Part shown: piece by piece, positions 17,580 to 26,577 of the stretch
Layout of the letters: each line of letters starts with the position of its first letter
Numbering within the stretch: the first letter of the stretch is position 1
From: Puia dinghuensis
GTDB taxonomy: Bacteria > Bacteroidota > Bacteroidia > Chitinophagales > Chitinophagaceae
Length of the DNA: 51,476 nucleotides
Assembly (NCBI GenBank): GCA_026225275.1
Contig: JAMFSL010000266.1
Coordinates: 1-51,476 of the forward strand
Direction of reading: 5' to 3'
Notes under the pieces: model-generated
Told to the model about the DNA's origin: nothing
Seen by the model: the letters and a program-made list of their open reading frames with translations, nothing else
Database searches by the model: none
Position numbers and translations under genes: made by a program

Positions 17580-20500
17580 ATGAAGAAGATGTTCTTTCTC
17601 CTATGCCTGGCGCTATGCGGCTATGCGGGTGTCCAGGCTCAATCCATTAAAGGTCGGATATTAGACGACAGTACCGGGGAAGGACTTGCCGGGGTGTCCG
17701 TCATGGCGTCCGGTACGACGGTCGGTACTACGACCGGTAATGATGGTTTTTTCTCCGTGTTTGTTCCTGCTGATGGCAAAACTCATCAACTAATTATTTC
17801 CAGTGCCGGCTATTCCACGCTAACTGTTTCGCTGAAGGCTGCCGAAAACATGCAGTTCAGGTTGAAAAGGGAACCCAAGAGCCTCGACGACGTGGTCATT
17901 ATCGGGTACCAGACCGTCAGGCGGCGTGACCTGATGGCTTCCGTTTCTTCTATCGGGGCGCAGGACCTGAAAGATGTGCCGCTGACATCCGCCTCCGAAG
18001 CATTGGCGGGAAGGCTGGCGGGTGTGCAGGTGACCGGTGCGGACGGGTCTCCGGGCGCGCAGGTATTTATTACAGTGAGAGGAGGGGGATCTATTACGCA
18101 AAGTAACGCTCCCCTCTACGTTGTCGACGGCGTCCAGATGGACAATGCGCTGAACTACCTTAATCCCCAGGATATCCTGTCGATCGATGTGCTGAAAGAT
18201 GCCGCAGCCACCTCCATCTATGGAGCGCGGGGGTCCAACGGCGTTGTTGTCATCACGACCAAGGGAGGCCGAAATACAGGCGGAAAGACGACCATCGCTT
18301 ATAATGGCTATGCCGGTTTCAGTGAAATTCCGAAAGAGCTGCCGGTTCAGAGTCCCTATGACTTTATGTATTACCAGTATGAGCGGGCAGAATTGACCGG
18401 AGACAGCAGTGGTATTGCTCCTTACGGTTATAGCTGGGATTCGGTAGAGTCTTACAAGAAGATCCCTTTTTACGACTGGCAGCATACCGTTATCGGCCGC
18501 AAGGCATTCCAGCAGACGCATAATGTCAGCGTGAGCGGCGGTACAGAGCAGACCCAATACAACCTCAGCCTGACCGACAATGACCAGGATGGGGCCATGC
18601 TGCTGTCCCAATTCCAGCGCAAGCTGCTGTCCTTCCGGTTCGATCATAAAGCAAGCGATCTGCTGAAGATCGGCGCCAATATCCGGTTCAACAATACCGT
18701 CATCGATGGGGCAGGAACGGCCAGCTCCGGTAGTGCGGCGACGAACTTTCTGCGACAGATCATCCGTTACCGGCCCTTTATTCTCCCGGGTCAGACACCT
18801 ACCAGCTTCGATCTGGCGTATTATTCATCGACCGACGCCAATAGCCTGTCGCTGGTCAACCCGATCCTGCTCAATGAAGCCACCTACCAGAAAAGCACCA
18901 ACAATATCCTCGATCTGGACGGCTATGCCAACTTCACCTTCACCAAATGGCTATCTTTCCGCAGCACAGTCGGCTATAATTACAACAGCCTTGGGGTCAA
19001 CCAATTTTTCGATACGCTGACCTACAATGCGCAGATCAATGGCGCCGGGCTGCCGTTGGCGGACATGGGCACGGCGATCCGGACCACCATCGACAATTCG
19101 AACGTCTTTACCTATTCCAACTCCATGATGAACGGGCGTTTTCATGAGCATAACGACCTGACCATCATTCTTGGGGAAGAGACATACCAGACCACCGAGG
19201 ACTCCAATTACGTCCAAACCAATTATTTTCCCATTGGCACGACGTCGTCGGCGGCGCTGGCCAATATGAACCTGGGGACGCCACCCAATTCAACCGATAT
19301 AGAGCCCAAGCCTACTTCCGACGTCATCCCGACTACGTTGTTGTCCTTCTTCAGCCGGGTGACATATGCTTATGACAAGAAATACCTGTTCGCCGTCTCT
19401 GCCCGGGCGGATGGCAGTTCGCTGTTTGCCGAGCAAAACCGGTGGGGATATTTTCCTGCAGCGTCGGCCGCCTGGCGGGTATCAGAGGAGAAATTCATGG
19501 AGGGGGTCCATTGGATCAGCGACCTGAAATTAAGAGGATCTTATGGAGAGGCGGGCAATAACAGGATTTCGCCCTTTCAGTACCTGACGCAGTTCAACAC
19601 GTCCAGCTCTTATGCGTTGTCCGGTCAGCTGGTGACCGGTTATGCATCGGCGGGGCTGGCTAATCCCGACCTGAAATGGGAGACGACCACGTCCCGGGAT
19701 ATCGGTCTCGACGGCGGGGCATTCAACAGCAGGCTACTCTTTTCGGTGGATGTCTATGATAACACCACCCGTAACCTCTTAGTAGCTGTTCCGGTGCCTA
19801 CTACCTCGGGCTATACCAGCCAGATCGAGAATGTGGGGTCTACCCGTAACAAGGGACTGGAAGTACAGCTGACCGGAACGATCATGCAGCGGAAGTCGTT
19901 TCGGTGGACTGCCAACTTCAATATCTCCTTCAACAGAAATACTATTATTAGTTTAGGCAGTGAGCAGCAGTCCTACCTGGCCAATTCCGGTTGGGCCGGC
20001 AGCAGCAATCCATCGGATTTCATCGTCAAGAAGGGGCAGCCGGTTGGTGCGATGTATGGGTATAGGAGCGACGGATTTTATCAGCTGAGCGATTTCAATT
20101 ATAATGCCGAGAGCCGTGTCTATACGCTGAAATCGGGCGTACCCAATGATGCCAACGTGACGGCATCCACGCCGATGCCGGGCTCCATCAAGTATAAAGG
20201 CCTTAACGGGGATACTACCATCACGGCCAATGACATGACCATTATCGGCAGCGCGCAACCCAAGTTCTTCGGTGGTTTCAGCCAGCAGTTCTATTACAAG
20301 AGCTTCGATTGCAGCATCTTCGTCAACTTCCAGTACGGCAATAAGATCTACAATGACAACAAGCTGGAATTCACCAGCGGCTATACGCCCGGGGCTGCGC
20401 TGCTCGGGATCATGAAGAACCGGTGGCATACCGTGGATGGCTCCGGGAATGTGTATGAGGGCCTCAGTGCCGGTGGGCAGGTGGTGGGAGCTTCGCCCGA

Positions 20501-20843
20501 TTCCCTGCAGGCGCTGAACAAGGGCGCCAAATTGTGGATTCCGGTAGTAGGCTCCAGCTCGACCACCTTCTCGCCTAATTCCTGGGCGGTTGAGAACGGC
20601 AGTTTTCTGCGGATCAATAATGTTACGGTAGGCTACAGTCTGCCGGTGAGTGTGATCAGGAAAATGAAGATGCAGCGGTTCCGGATTTATGCTACCGTCA
20701 ATAATCTGGCCCTGATCACGCACTATACCGGTTATGATCCGGAAGTGAATACCCGGACGGGCTCACCGGTCACGCCGGGAGTAGATTACTCCGCTTATCC
20801 GCGCAGCCGCACGTTTATCGGTGGAGTGAATGTTTCATTTTAA
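17580..20843 (+). CDS. SusC/RagA-type TonB-dependent outer membrane transporter
   Basis: The 1087-aa protein has a signal peptide (MKKMFFLLCLALCGYAGVQA), a CarboxypepD_reg-like domain (residues about 24-100, IKGRILDDSTGEGLAGVSV), then a plug domain with the SusC hallmarks PLYVVDGVQMDN and DAAATSIYGARGSNGVVVIT, and a long beta-barrel ending in an aromatic residue (FIGGVNVSF). It imports oligosaccharides across the outer membrane with the SusD protein encoded 24 bases downstream. The neighbouring GH28, CE8 and GH105 genes point to pectin oligomers as cargo. It is the first gene of a long plus-strand unit. Confidence 0.96.
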   Translation: MKKMFFLLCLALCGYAGVQAQSIKGRILDDSTGEGLAGVSVMASGTTVGTTTGNDGFFSVFVPADGKTHQLIISSAGYSTLTVSLKAAENMQFRLKREPKSLDDVVIIGYQTVRRRDLMASVSSIGAQDLKDVPLTSASEALAGRLAGVQVTGADGSPGAQVFITVRGGGSITQSNAPLYVVDGVQMDNALNYLNPQDILSIDVLKDAAATSIYGARGSNGVVVITTKGGRNTGGKTTIAYNGYAGFSEIPKELPVQSPYDFMYYQYERAELTGDSSGIAPYGYSWDSVESYKKIPFYDWQHTVIGRKAFQQTHNVSVSGGTEQTQYNLSLTDNDQDGAMLLSQFQRKLLSFRFDHKASDLLKIGANIRFNNTVIDGAGTASSGSAATNFLRQIIRYRPFILPGQTPTSFDLAYYSSTDANSLSLVNPILLNEATYQKSTNNILDLDGYANFTFTKWLSFRSTVGYNYNSLGVNQFFDTLTYNAQINGAGLPLADMGTAIRTTIDNSNVFTYSNSMMNGRFHEHNDLTIILGEETYQTTEDSNYVQTNYFPIGTTSSAALANMNLGTPPNSTDIEPKPTSDVIPTTLLSFFSRVTYAYDKKYLFAVSARADGSSLFAEQNRWGYFPAASAAWRVSEEKFMEGVHWISDLKLRGSYGEAGNNRISPFQYLTQFNTSSSYALSGQLVTGYASAGLANPDLKWETTTSRDIGLDGGAFNSRLLFSVDVYDNTTRNLLVAVPVPTTSGYTSQIENVGSTRNKGLEVQLTGTIMQRKSFRWTANFNISFNRNTIISLGSEQQSYLANSGWAGSSNPSDFIVKKGQPVGAMYGYRSDGFYQLSDFNYNAESRVYTLKSGVPNDANVTASTPMPGSIKYKGLNGDTTITANDMTIIGSAQPKFFGGFSQQFYYKSFDCSIFVNFQYGNKIYNDNKLEFTSGYTPGAALLGIMKNRWHTVDGSGNVYEGLSAGGQVVGASPDSLQALNKGAKLWIPVVGSSSTTFSPNSWAVENGSFLRINNVTVGYSLPVSVIRKMKMQRFRIYATVNNLALITHYTGYDPEVNTRTGSPVTPGVDYSAYPRSRTFIGGVNVSF

Positions 20844-20867
20844 GACTTTACATCAAAATCCTTTTGT

Positions 20868-22739
20868 ATGCCATACAAGAAATCACTTCGACTTTTACAA
20901 CTGGTCGCCGGCATCGGGCTTACCCTCCTGCTCGGTTCCTGTCATAAATACCTGCAGCCTTCCGCTGAATCTTCCTTTACCACGGATTATGTATTCAGCA
21001 ATGTACAGAATGCTCAAAAGGCAGTCTTTTCCGTTTATGCGGACCTGGAAGGCGATCAGGGATATGGGACCAGGATCAGCATGTATTATCCTTATGACAA
21101 CGATGAAATGATTGGGATGCACCAGCTGGGTGACAATGACCGGGGTGACATTGCTCATTATAACGCTACCGCCGGAAATGCTCAGCTGTATTCACCCTGG
21201 GTTCAGTTGTACCAGGGTATCGAGAGGGCCAATATCTGTATCTATAATATACCCACCATGGCGTTGTATACACAGGGCAATGCGCAGCAGACAGGCGAAC
21301 TGAAGCGGCTATACGGAGAATCGCTGACGCTGCGGGCGCAGTATTTCTTCGAGCTGATCCGCAACTGGGGCGACGTGCCGGCGGAGTTCCTTCCTTCGGC
21401 CCTCGAGCCCAATCTCTTCCTGGCCAAGATGGACCGGGATTCCATCTACGACCACCTGCTGAATGATCTGGCGCTGGCGGAGACTCTGGTGCCATGGCGC
21501 ACCGAGGTCACTGCTCTTGGGGATCCGCTGGATCAGCGCATCACGTTGGGCGCCGTCAAAGGGCTGAGGGCGAGGATCGCTTTGAATCGTGGAGGGTATT
21601 CCCTGCGCAGGGCCAGTAGCATCTATGGTCAGACCATGGCCCGGCCGGCGGACTATCTGAATTATTATAAGATCGCCCTCAGCGAATGCAGCGACATCAT
21701 GGCCCGTCCTGACCAGCATGCGTTAAATCCGAGCTTCAAGGCCGTCTTCAAGAGTGCGATCGACGCCCATACCATCGAACCCAATGGGGAAGTGTTGTTC
21801 GAGGTGGCCATGTCCGGGGGACAGGGCACCAATGACAGCAAGCTAGGCTATTATGACGGCGTCAAGGTGGATGCCTCCCTTACCGGCAATGCCGCGATCG
21901 GCGTACTGCCGACTTATTTTTATCTTTTCGATTCCACCGATACGCGCAGGGATGTCACCTGTGGTCCTTATGAGGTCGCTAACACCACGACTGCTGCGCT
22001 GACGGGGCATCCCATCACGACCATCGCCGAGGCTAAATTCCGGCGGGATTGGATCTCCAATCCTTCGCAGCTGACGTCGACGGCGGAATATTACGGTCTG
22101 GACTGGCCGATCATGCGCCTGTCCGATGTATTGCTGATGTCCGCCGAGGCGGATAATGAGATCAACCAGGGGCCGAGCGCCGCGGATATTGCTGCTTTCA
22201 ATCAGGTACGGACAAGAGGCTATGGCGGGAACGCGGCTTTGATCGGGACCACGCCAACGGATTATGTCGGATTCTTCAATGCCATCGTCAAAGAAAGGAG
22301 TCTGGAGTTCGGGGGGGAGGGGGTCAGGAAATTCGATCTGATCCGATGGAATCTACTGGGGGCAAGGCTTGCCGATGCGAAGACCAACCTTACTAATCTT
22401 GCGGCCAGGACGGGGACGTTTGCGGGCAACTATGCCAACAATACACTGAATTTCAGTATGCTGCCCGATTCAACCTTTTGGAATACCTCGGGTTCGACCA
22501 TTACCAATGAAGTGGAGTGGGGTAATTCCTTTTATGTACCGCGGACAGTATCTATTAAGGCAATGTCGGGATATAAAGAGGTGGCCTGGGTAACGTCCAC
22601 CATTGCCAATGTGCTGAGCGCCACCGGTTCGTCCAATGCCTTTGCCTATGATTTCAAGCCCAATCACAGCGAGTTGCTGCCCATACCGGAGGCTGCGATA
22701 GAGGCGGATTATAACCTTACACAGGATTATGGTTATTAA
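20868..22739 (+). CDS. SusD/RagB-type glycan-binding outer membrane lipoprotein
   Basis: The 623-aa protein has a lipoprotein signal with the lipobox LLLGSC (Cys near residue 25). The body shows SusD features: helical repeats (RLYGESLTLRAQYFFELIRN), the GLRARIALNRGGYSL segment, and late motifs SDVLLMSAEADNEINQG and VKERSLEFGGEGVRKFDLIR. It caps the SusC barrel on the cell surface and binds the glycan. Spacing of 24 bases to the SusC gene supports one transcript. Confidence 0.95.
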   Translation: MPYKKSLRLLQLVAGIGLTLLLGSCHKYLQPSAESSFTTDYVFSNVQNAQKAVFSVYADLEGDQGYGTRISMYYPYDNDEMIGMHQLGDNDRGDIAHYNATAGNAQLYSPWVQLYQGIERANICIYNIPTMALYTQGNAQQTGELKRLYGESLTLRAQYFFELIRNWGDVPAEFLPSALEPNLFLAKMDRDSIYDHLLNDLALAETLVPWRTEVTALGDPLDQRITLGAVKGLRARIALNRGGYSLRRASSIYGQTMARPADYLNYYKIALSECSDIMARPDQHALNPSFKAVFKSAIDAHTIEPNGEVLFEVAMSGGQGTNDSKLGYYDGVKVDASLTGNAAIGVLPTYFYLFDSTDTRRDVTCGPYEVANTTTAALTGHPITTIAEAKFRRDWISNPSQLTSTAEYYGLDWPIMRLSDVLLMSAEADNEINQGPSAADIAAFNQVRTRGYGGNAALIGTTPTDYVGFFNAIVKERSLEFGGEGVRKFDLIRWNLLGARLADAKTNLTNLAARTGTFAGNYANNTLNFSMLPDSTFWNTSGSTITNEVEWGNSFYVPRTVSIKAMSGYKEVAWVTSTIANVLSATGSSNAFAYDFKPNHSELLPIPEAAIEADYNLTQDYGY

Positions 22740-22814
22740 ATATTTTTTTCGCGATCTTTGGGTACAAGGGGCGGCTGGGTTGATAATTGTCATCATTACA
22801 TTAAAAAAAAATTC

Positions 22815-24485
22815 ATGACTGGTATCCTGAGATCTGCTATTATTAATGCTATTTTAATGTTTGCGGGTGCGGTGGTCGTTGTGGCCCAGGATCATACCGA
22901 CTATTCCTGGGATCATCTGCCGACAATTGTGCGGCCTGTGTTTGGAAAAGATACGTTTTCGATTATTCGGTACGGGGCCATACCCGATGGCGTCACGCTC
23001 AATACAAAAGCGATCAATGAGGCTATTGCCGATTGCAGCCGGAAGGGCGGGGGAGTGGTGTTGGTGCCGCATGGGCTATGGAGCACCGGACCGATCGTGC
23101 TCCGGTCCCATGTGAACCTGCATATCGACCGGGCGGCCATCCTGCAATTCACGACTGACTTCGATCAGTATCCCATTGTGGCGGGCAACTGGGAAGGGCA
23201 TCCGGCAGCGCGTTGCCAGTCGCCGTTGTCGGGGACAGACCTTGAGGATGTCGCCATCACGGGTACAGGTATCATCGATGGCAACGGCGATGCCTGGCGT
23301 TGGATTGCCAAAGACAAACTGACCGAAGGAGAGTGGCGGGCGAAGGTTGCTTCCGGCGGCGTGTTAACCGAAGATGGCAAGACCTGGTTTCCGTCCGCCG
23401 CGTCGCTGAAAGGGTATAAAACAAAGGATGCGGGGGTGCTCAGGCCTGGGATGTCGACCGGCGATTTCCAGGATATCAGGGATTTTCTCCGGCCCAACCT
23501 GCTGGTATTGACCCATTGTAAGCGGGTGCTGCTGGATGGCCCGAGCTTTCAAAATTCTCCGGCCTGGTGTCTGCATACGCTAATGTGCGACAACCTCACC
23601 GTGCATGACGTACATGTCCGCAATCCCTGGAATGCGGCTAACGGCGATGGAATAGATGTCGAATCCTGCAAGAATGTACTGTTGGAGAACAGCACTTTCG
23701 ATGCGGGGGATGACGGTATCTGTGTCAAGTCCGGCCGGGACGAGGAAGGGCGTAAGAGAGGTCAGCCCACGGAGAATATGATCGTGCGCAATGATATCGT
23801 CTACCGTGCGCATGGCGGTTTTGTGATCGGCAGCGAGATGTCGGGAGGGGCCAGGAATATCTTTGTGTATGATTGTTCGTTTATCGGCACCGATATCGGC
23901 CTGCGGTTCAAGACCGTGAGGGGGAGAGGCGGGGTTGTGGAGAAGATCTATGTGAAGAATATCAGCATGCGCAATATCGTGCACCAGGCCATTTTTCTCG
24001 ACATGTATTATTTTGCCAAACCGCCTTCTATCGCGGATGTGTATTCCGGCGTTGCCAAAGCCGATGTGCCGCCGGTGACAGAAGGCACGCCCCGGTTCCG
24101 CGATATTCATATCAGCAATATTGTGTGTGATGGCGCTGAAGAAGGTATATTTGTACGTGGACTGCCGGAGATGAATATTAGTGATATTTATCTGGACAAC
24201 ATGGTGCTAAAAGCTGCTAAAGGCGCGGAGCTGGCGGAGGCCCGGGGGATTCACCTGGCCAATATCCGGCTGGTGACGAGTGATACCAATCCGGTCATTT
24301 ATGTAGAGAACAGCAGCCAGCTAACGTTCGATCATATCGGCTATAATAAAGGGGCGGCGTTGCTTTTCAGCATCAACGGTGATAAGAGCTCCGACATCAA
24401 GGTAACGGGTACCGATGATTCGCAGGCAGTCCGCAAGGCAGTTTTCCAATATGGAGCTGTCGAACAGACCCTGCAATTAAATTGA
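22815..24485 (+). CDS. GH28 polygalacturonase-family glycoside hydrolase
   Basis: I chose ATG 22815 because MTGILRSAIINAILMFAGA reads as a signal peptide ending near VVAQ; an upstream frame exists but looks unrelated. The 556-aa protein is a right-handed beta-helix of the GH28 family. Its active-site motifs are visible: NGDGIDVES near 275, AGDDGICVKSG near 298, AHGGFVIGSEMSGG and LRFKTVRGRGG. These carry the three catalytic aspartates, the His and the Arg/Lys of the family. It is likely an exo-acting enzyme on galacturonan or rhamnogalacturonan, as many Bacteroidota members of this length are. Its stop overlaps the next start (TGATG). Confidence 0.93.
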   Translation: MTGILRSAIINAILMFAGAVVVVAQDHTDYSWDHLPTIVRPVFGKDTFSIIRYGAIPDGVTLNTKAINEAIADCSRKGGGVVLVPHGLWSTGPIVLRSHVNLHIDRAAILQFTTDFDQYPIVAGNWEGHPAARCQSPLSGTDLEDVAITGTGIIDGNGDAWRWIAKDKLTEGEWRAKVASGGVLTEDGKTWFPSAASLKGYKTKDAGVLRPGMSTGDFQDIRDFLRPNLLVLTHCKRVLLDGPSFQNSPAWCLHTLMCDNLTVHDVHVRNPWNAANGDGIDVESCKNVLLENSTFDAGDDGICVKSGRDEEGRKRGQPTENMIVRNDIVYRAHGGFVIGSEMSGGARNIFVYDCSFIGTDIGLRFKTVRGRGGVVEKIYVKNISMRNIVHQAIFLDMYYFAKPPSIADVYSGVAKADVPPVTEGTPRFRDIHISNIVCDGAEEGIFVRGLPEMNISDIYLDNMVLKAAKGAELAEARGIHLANIRLVTSDTNPVIYVENSSQLTFDHIGYNKGAALLFSINGDKSSDIKVTGTDDSQAVRKAVFQYGAVEQTLQLN

Positions 24486-25537
24486 TGTATATGATACCTA
24501 TCAAGACGGCTATATGTTCATTCGGAATGTCGGGACGTGTATTTCATGCGCCTTTTTTGCATGTCAGTGCTGCCTTCCAGTTATACTCGGTATGGGAAAG
24601 GGAAAAGAACCTGGCGAAGCAAATTTATCCTTCGATAAAGGTCTGCCGTACGCTGGAAGAGCTGCTGGCGGACGATGAGGTGGAACTGGTCGTCGTCAAT
24701 ACGCCCAATTACACACATTTTGATTATGCGAAGAAGGCGATGCTGGCCGGGAAACATGTGATCCTGGAAAAGCCATTTACCGTCACGGAAAAAGAGGGGC
24801 TCGAGCTGATCGCGCTGGCGAAAGAGACCGGGAAAAAGATAACGTCCTACCAGAGCCGTCGTTTCGACAGCGATTACCGCACTGTCAAAAGAATAGTGGA
24901 TTCGGGAGTATTGGGAAAGATCGTAGAAGCCGAATTACATTATGACCGGTTCACTCCTACGCTGAGCCCGAAGGTGCATAAGGAGACCCCTGGCCCCGGC
25001 ACGGGATTGCTGTATGATCTGGGGTCCCATATGGTCGATCAGGCGCTGCAGTTGTTTGGCGATCCCGAAGCAGTCTTTGCGGACCTTTTCATTATCCGTA
25101 ACAACTCCAAAGTGGACGACTATATGGAACTCCTCCTGTTTTATCCGGGGCTCAGGGTCCGCATCAAGTCGAGCTACCTGGTGCGCGAGCCGCTGCCGGC
25201 CTACAGTATTTTCGGTCATCTGGGCACTTTTCTTAAAACGAGGACGGATGTGCAGGAACGGCATCTGCTGGCGGGAGAGATGCCCGGCGGCGAGGACTGG
25301 GGTGTAGAACCGAAAACCGAATGCGGGCTGCTGCATACGGAAATCGACGGGAAGGTTATCCGGGAATATGTCGAGACCGAGCGCGGAAATTATATGGACT
25401 TTTTCACGGGGGTATATGAGGCTATCCGCAACGGCAAACCGTTACCTGTGACGGCGGAAGAAGCGGTCAGGATCATCCGGGTCATTGAAAAAGCCTATGA
25501 AAGCGTGAAAGAAAAAAAGATAGTGCCTTTCCGGTAA
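24485..25537 (+). CDS. Gfo/Idh/MocA-family oxidoreductase
   Basis: The ATG at 24485 shares bases with the GH28 stop (TGATG), suggesting translational coupling. The 350-aa protein has the N-terminal NAD(P)-binding region (TAICSFGMSGRVFHAPFL; VVVNTPNYTHFDYAKKAM; HVILEKPFTVT), where the usual EKP motif is intact, and a C-terminal dimerisation domain with LYDLGSHMVDQAL. It has no signal peptide. The glycine-rich loop is SFGMSGR, close to the usual GxGxxG. Its location between pectin-degrading enzymes suggests a role in sugar or uronic-acid conversion, which is inference. Substrate cannot be told from sequence. Confidence 0.9.
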   Translation: MYMIPIKTAICSFGMSGRVFHAPFLHVSAAFQLYSVWEREKNLAKQIYPSIKVCRTLEELLADDEVELVVVNTPNYTHFDYAKKAMLAGKHVILEKPFTVTEKEGLELIALAKETGKKITSYQSRRFDSDYRTVKRIVDSGVLGKIVEAELHYDRFTPTLSPKVHKETPGPGTGLLYDLGSHMVDQALQLFGDPEAVFADLFIIRNNSKVDDYMELLLFYPGLRVRIKSSYLVREPLPAYSIFGHLGTFLKTRTDVQERHLLAGEMPGGEDWGVEPKTECGLLHTEIDGKVIREYVETERGNYMDFFTGVYEAIRNGKPLPVTAEEAVRIIRVIEKAYESVKEKKIVPFR

Positions 25538-25539
25538 GT

Positions 25540-26568
25540 ATGAGGGAATATTTTACATATATCATATTTGTCTTATTGAGCTGTCGGGCGGAGGCACAAA
25601 TGACCCGCATCGTGGTGGATGCCATGGGGCATGGGGATTATCGCACTATTCAGGAGGCTATCAACAGTCTGCCGAACGATGCTGTTACGCCGCGTGTCAT
25701 CTTCATCCGAAAGGGGACCTATCGGGAAAAGATATTCATTGAGAAAAATAACCTGGTCCTCGAGGGGGAAGATAAGGATCAGACGACCCTTAGTTTTGCG
25801 CTGGCGCGGGATGCCTGGCGTTGCGACCATCCTGACGACTGGGGTGTTGCGACCATTAATCTCCGGGGCAGTGATATCACGGTGAAGAATCTGACCATCG
25901 TCAACAGTTATGGCTTTGACAATACTCCCCAACAAACGGTTATCGATTGTGCGGCCGATAGCGTAACCCATCGTAAGACCATCGCCAGGCAGGGGCATCA
26001 GATGGCGCTCCGGTCGTTTCAGACCACGCGGCTGAAGGTGATCAATTGTATTCTGAAGGCCTATGGCGGCGATACCGTGAGTCCGTGGAATGTGGGAGCG
26101 GGATTGTTTTATTTCAAGGACTGTATCATGGAAGGCGGCGTCGATTTTTATTGTCCGCGTGGGTGGGCGTATGCCGAACATTGTACCTTCATTGCCGACG
26201 ACGGGCCGGCCTGTATCTGGCATGACGGTTCCGCCGACCCTGACTCCCGGACCGTACTCAAGGATTGTTATTTTTCAGGTTACGATGGGTTCAAACTGGG
26301 GCGTTATCACAAGGACGCCCAGTTCTACCTGATCAAATGCCGCTTTGCCGCCAACATGGCCGACCAGGATATCTATCTTGTACCGACGACGAATGTTATC
26401 CGGTGGGGGCGGAGAGTTTATTATTATGACTGTCATAAACAAGGAACGGATTATGGCTGGTATGCCGACAATCTGGCCAGTGCGCCGGGTGCTCCCGATG
26501 CAGCCGGGATCAACCCACATTGGGTCTTCAGGGATAAATGGGATCCGGAAAAGGAGTCTCAACAATAA
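25540..26568 (+). CDS. CE8 pectinesterase-family protein with altered active-site motifs
   Basis: The 342-aa protein starts with a signal peptide (MREYFTYIIFVLLSCRAEAQ) that could also be read as a lipobox. The beta-helix family pattern is clear: DYRTIQEAINSLP, VIFIRKGTYREKIFIE, and FKDCIMEGGVDFYCPRG, which aligns with the usual IEGTVDFIFG and keeps the catalytic Asp. The other catalytic Asp may be in YGGDTVSPW, but the usual QDT is replaced by GDT, and LGRPW is LGRYH here, keeping Arg but losing Trp. It probably removes methyl or other esters from pectin, with shifted specificity. It starts 2 bases after the oxidoreductase stop. Confidence 0.88.
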   Translation: MREYFTYIIFVLLSCRAEAQMTRIVVDAMGHGDYRTIQEAINSLPNDAVTPRVIFIRKGTYREKIFIEKNNLVLEGEDKDQTTLSFALARDAWRCDHPDDWGVATINLRGSDITVKNLTIVNSYGFDNTPQQTVIDCAADSVTHRKTIARQGHQMALRSFQTTRLKVINCILKAYGGDTVSPWNVGAGLFYFKDCIMEGGVDFYCPRGWAYAEHCTFIADDGPACIWHDGSADPDSRTVLKDCYFSGYDGFKLGRYHKDAQFYLIKCRFAANMADQDIYLVPTTNVIRWGRRVYYYDCHKQGTDYGWYADNLASAPGAPDAAGINPHWVFRDKWDPEKESQQ

Positions 26569-26577
26569 AATAGTGTT

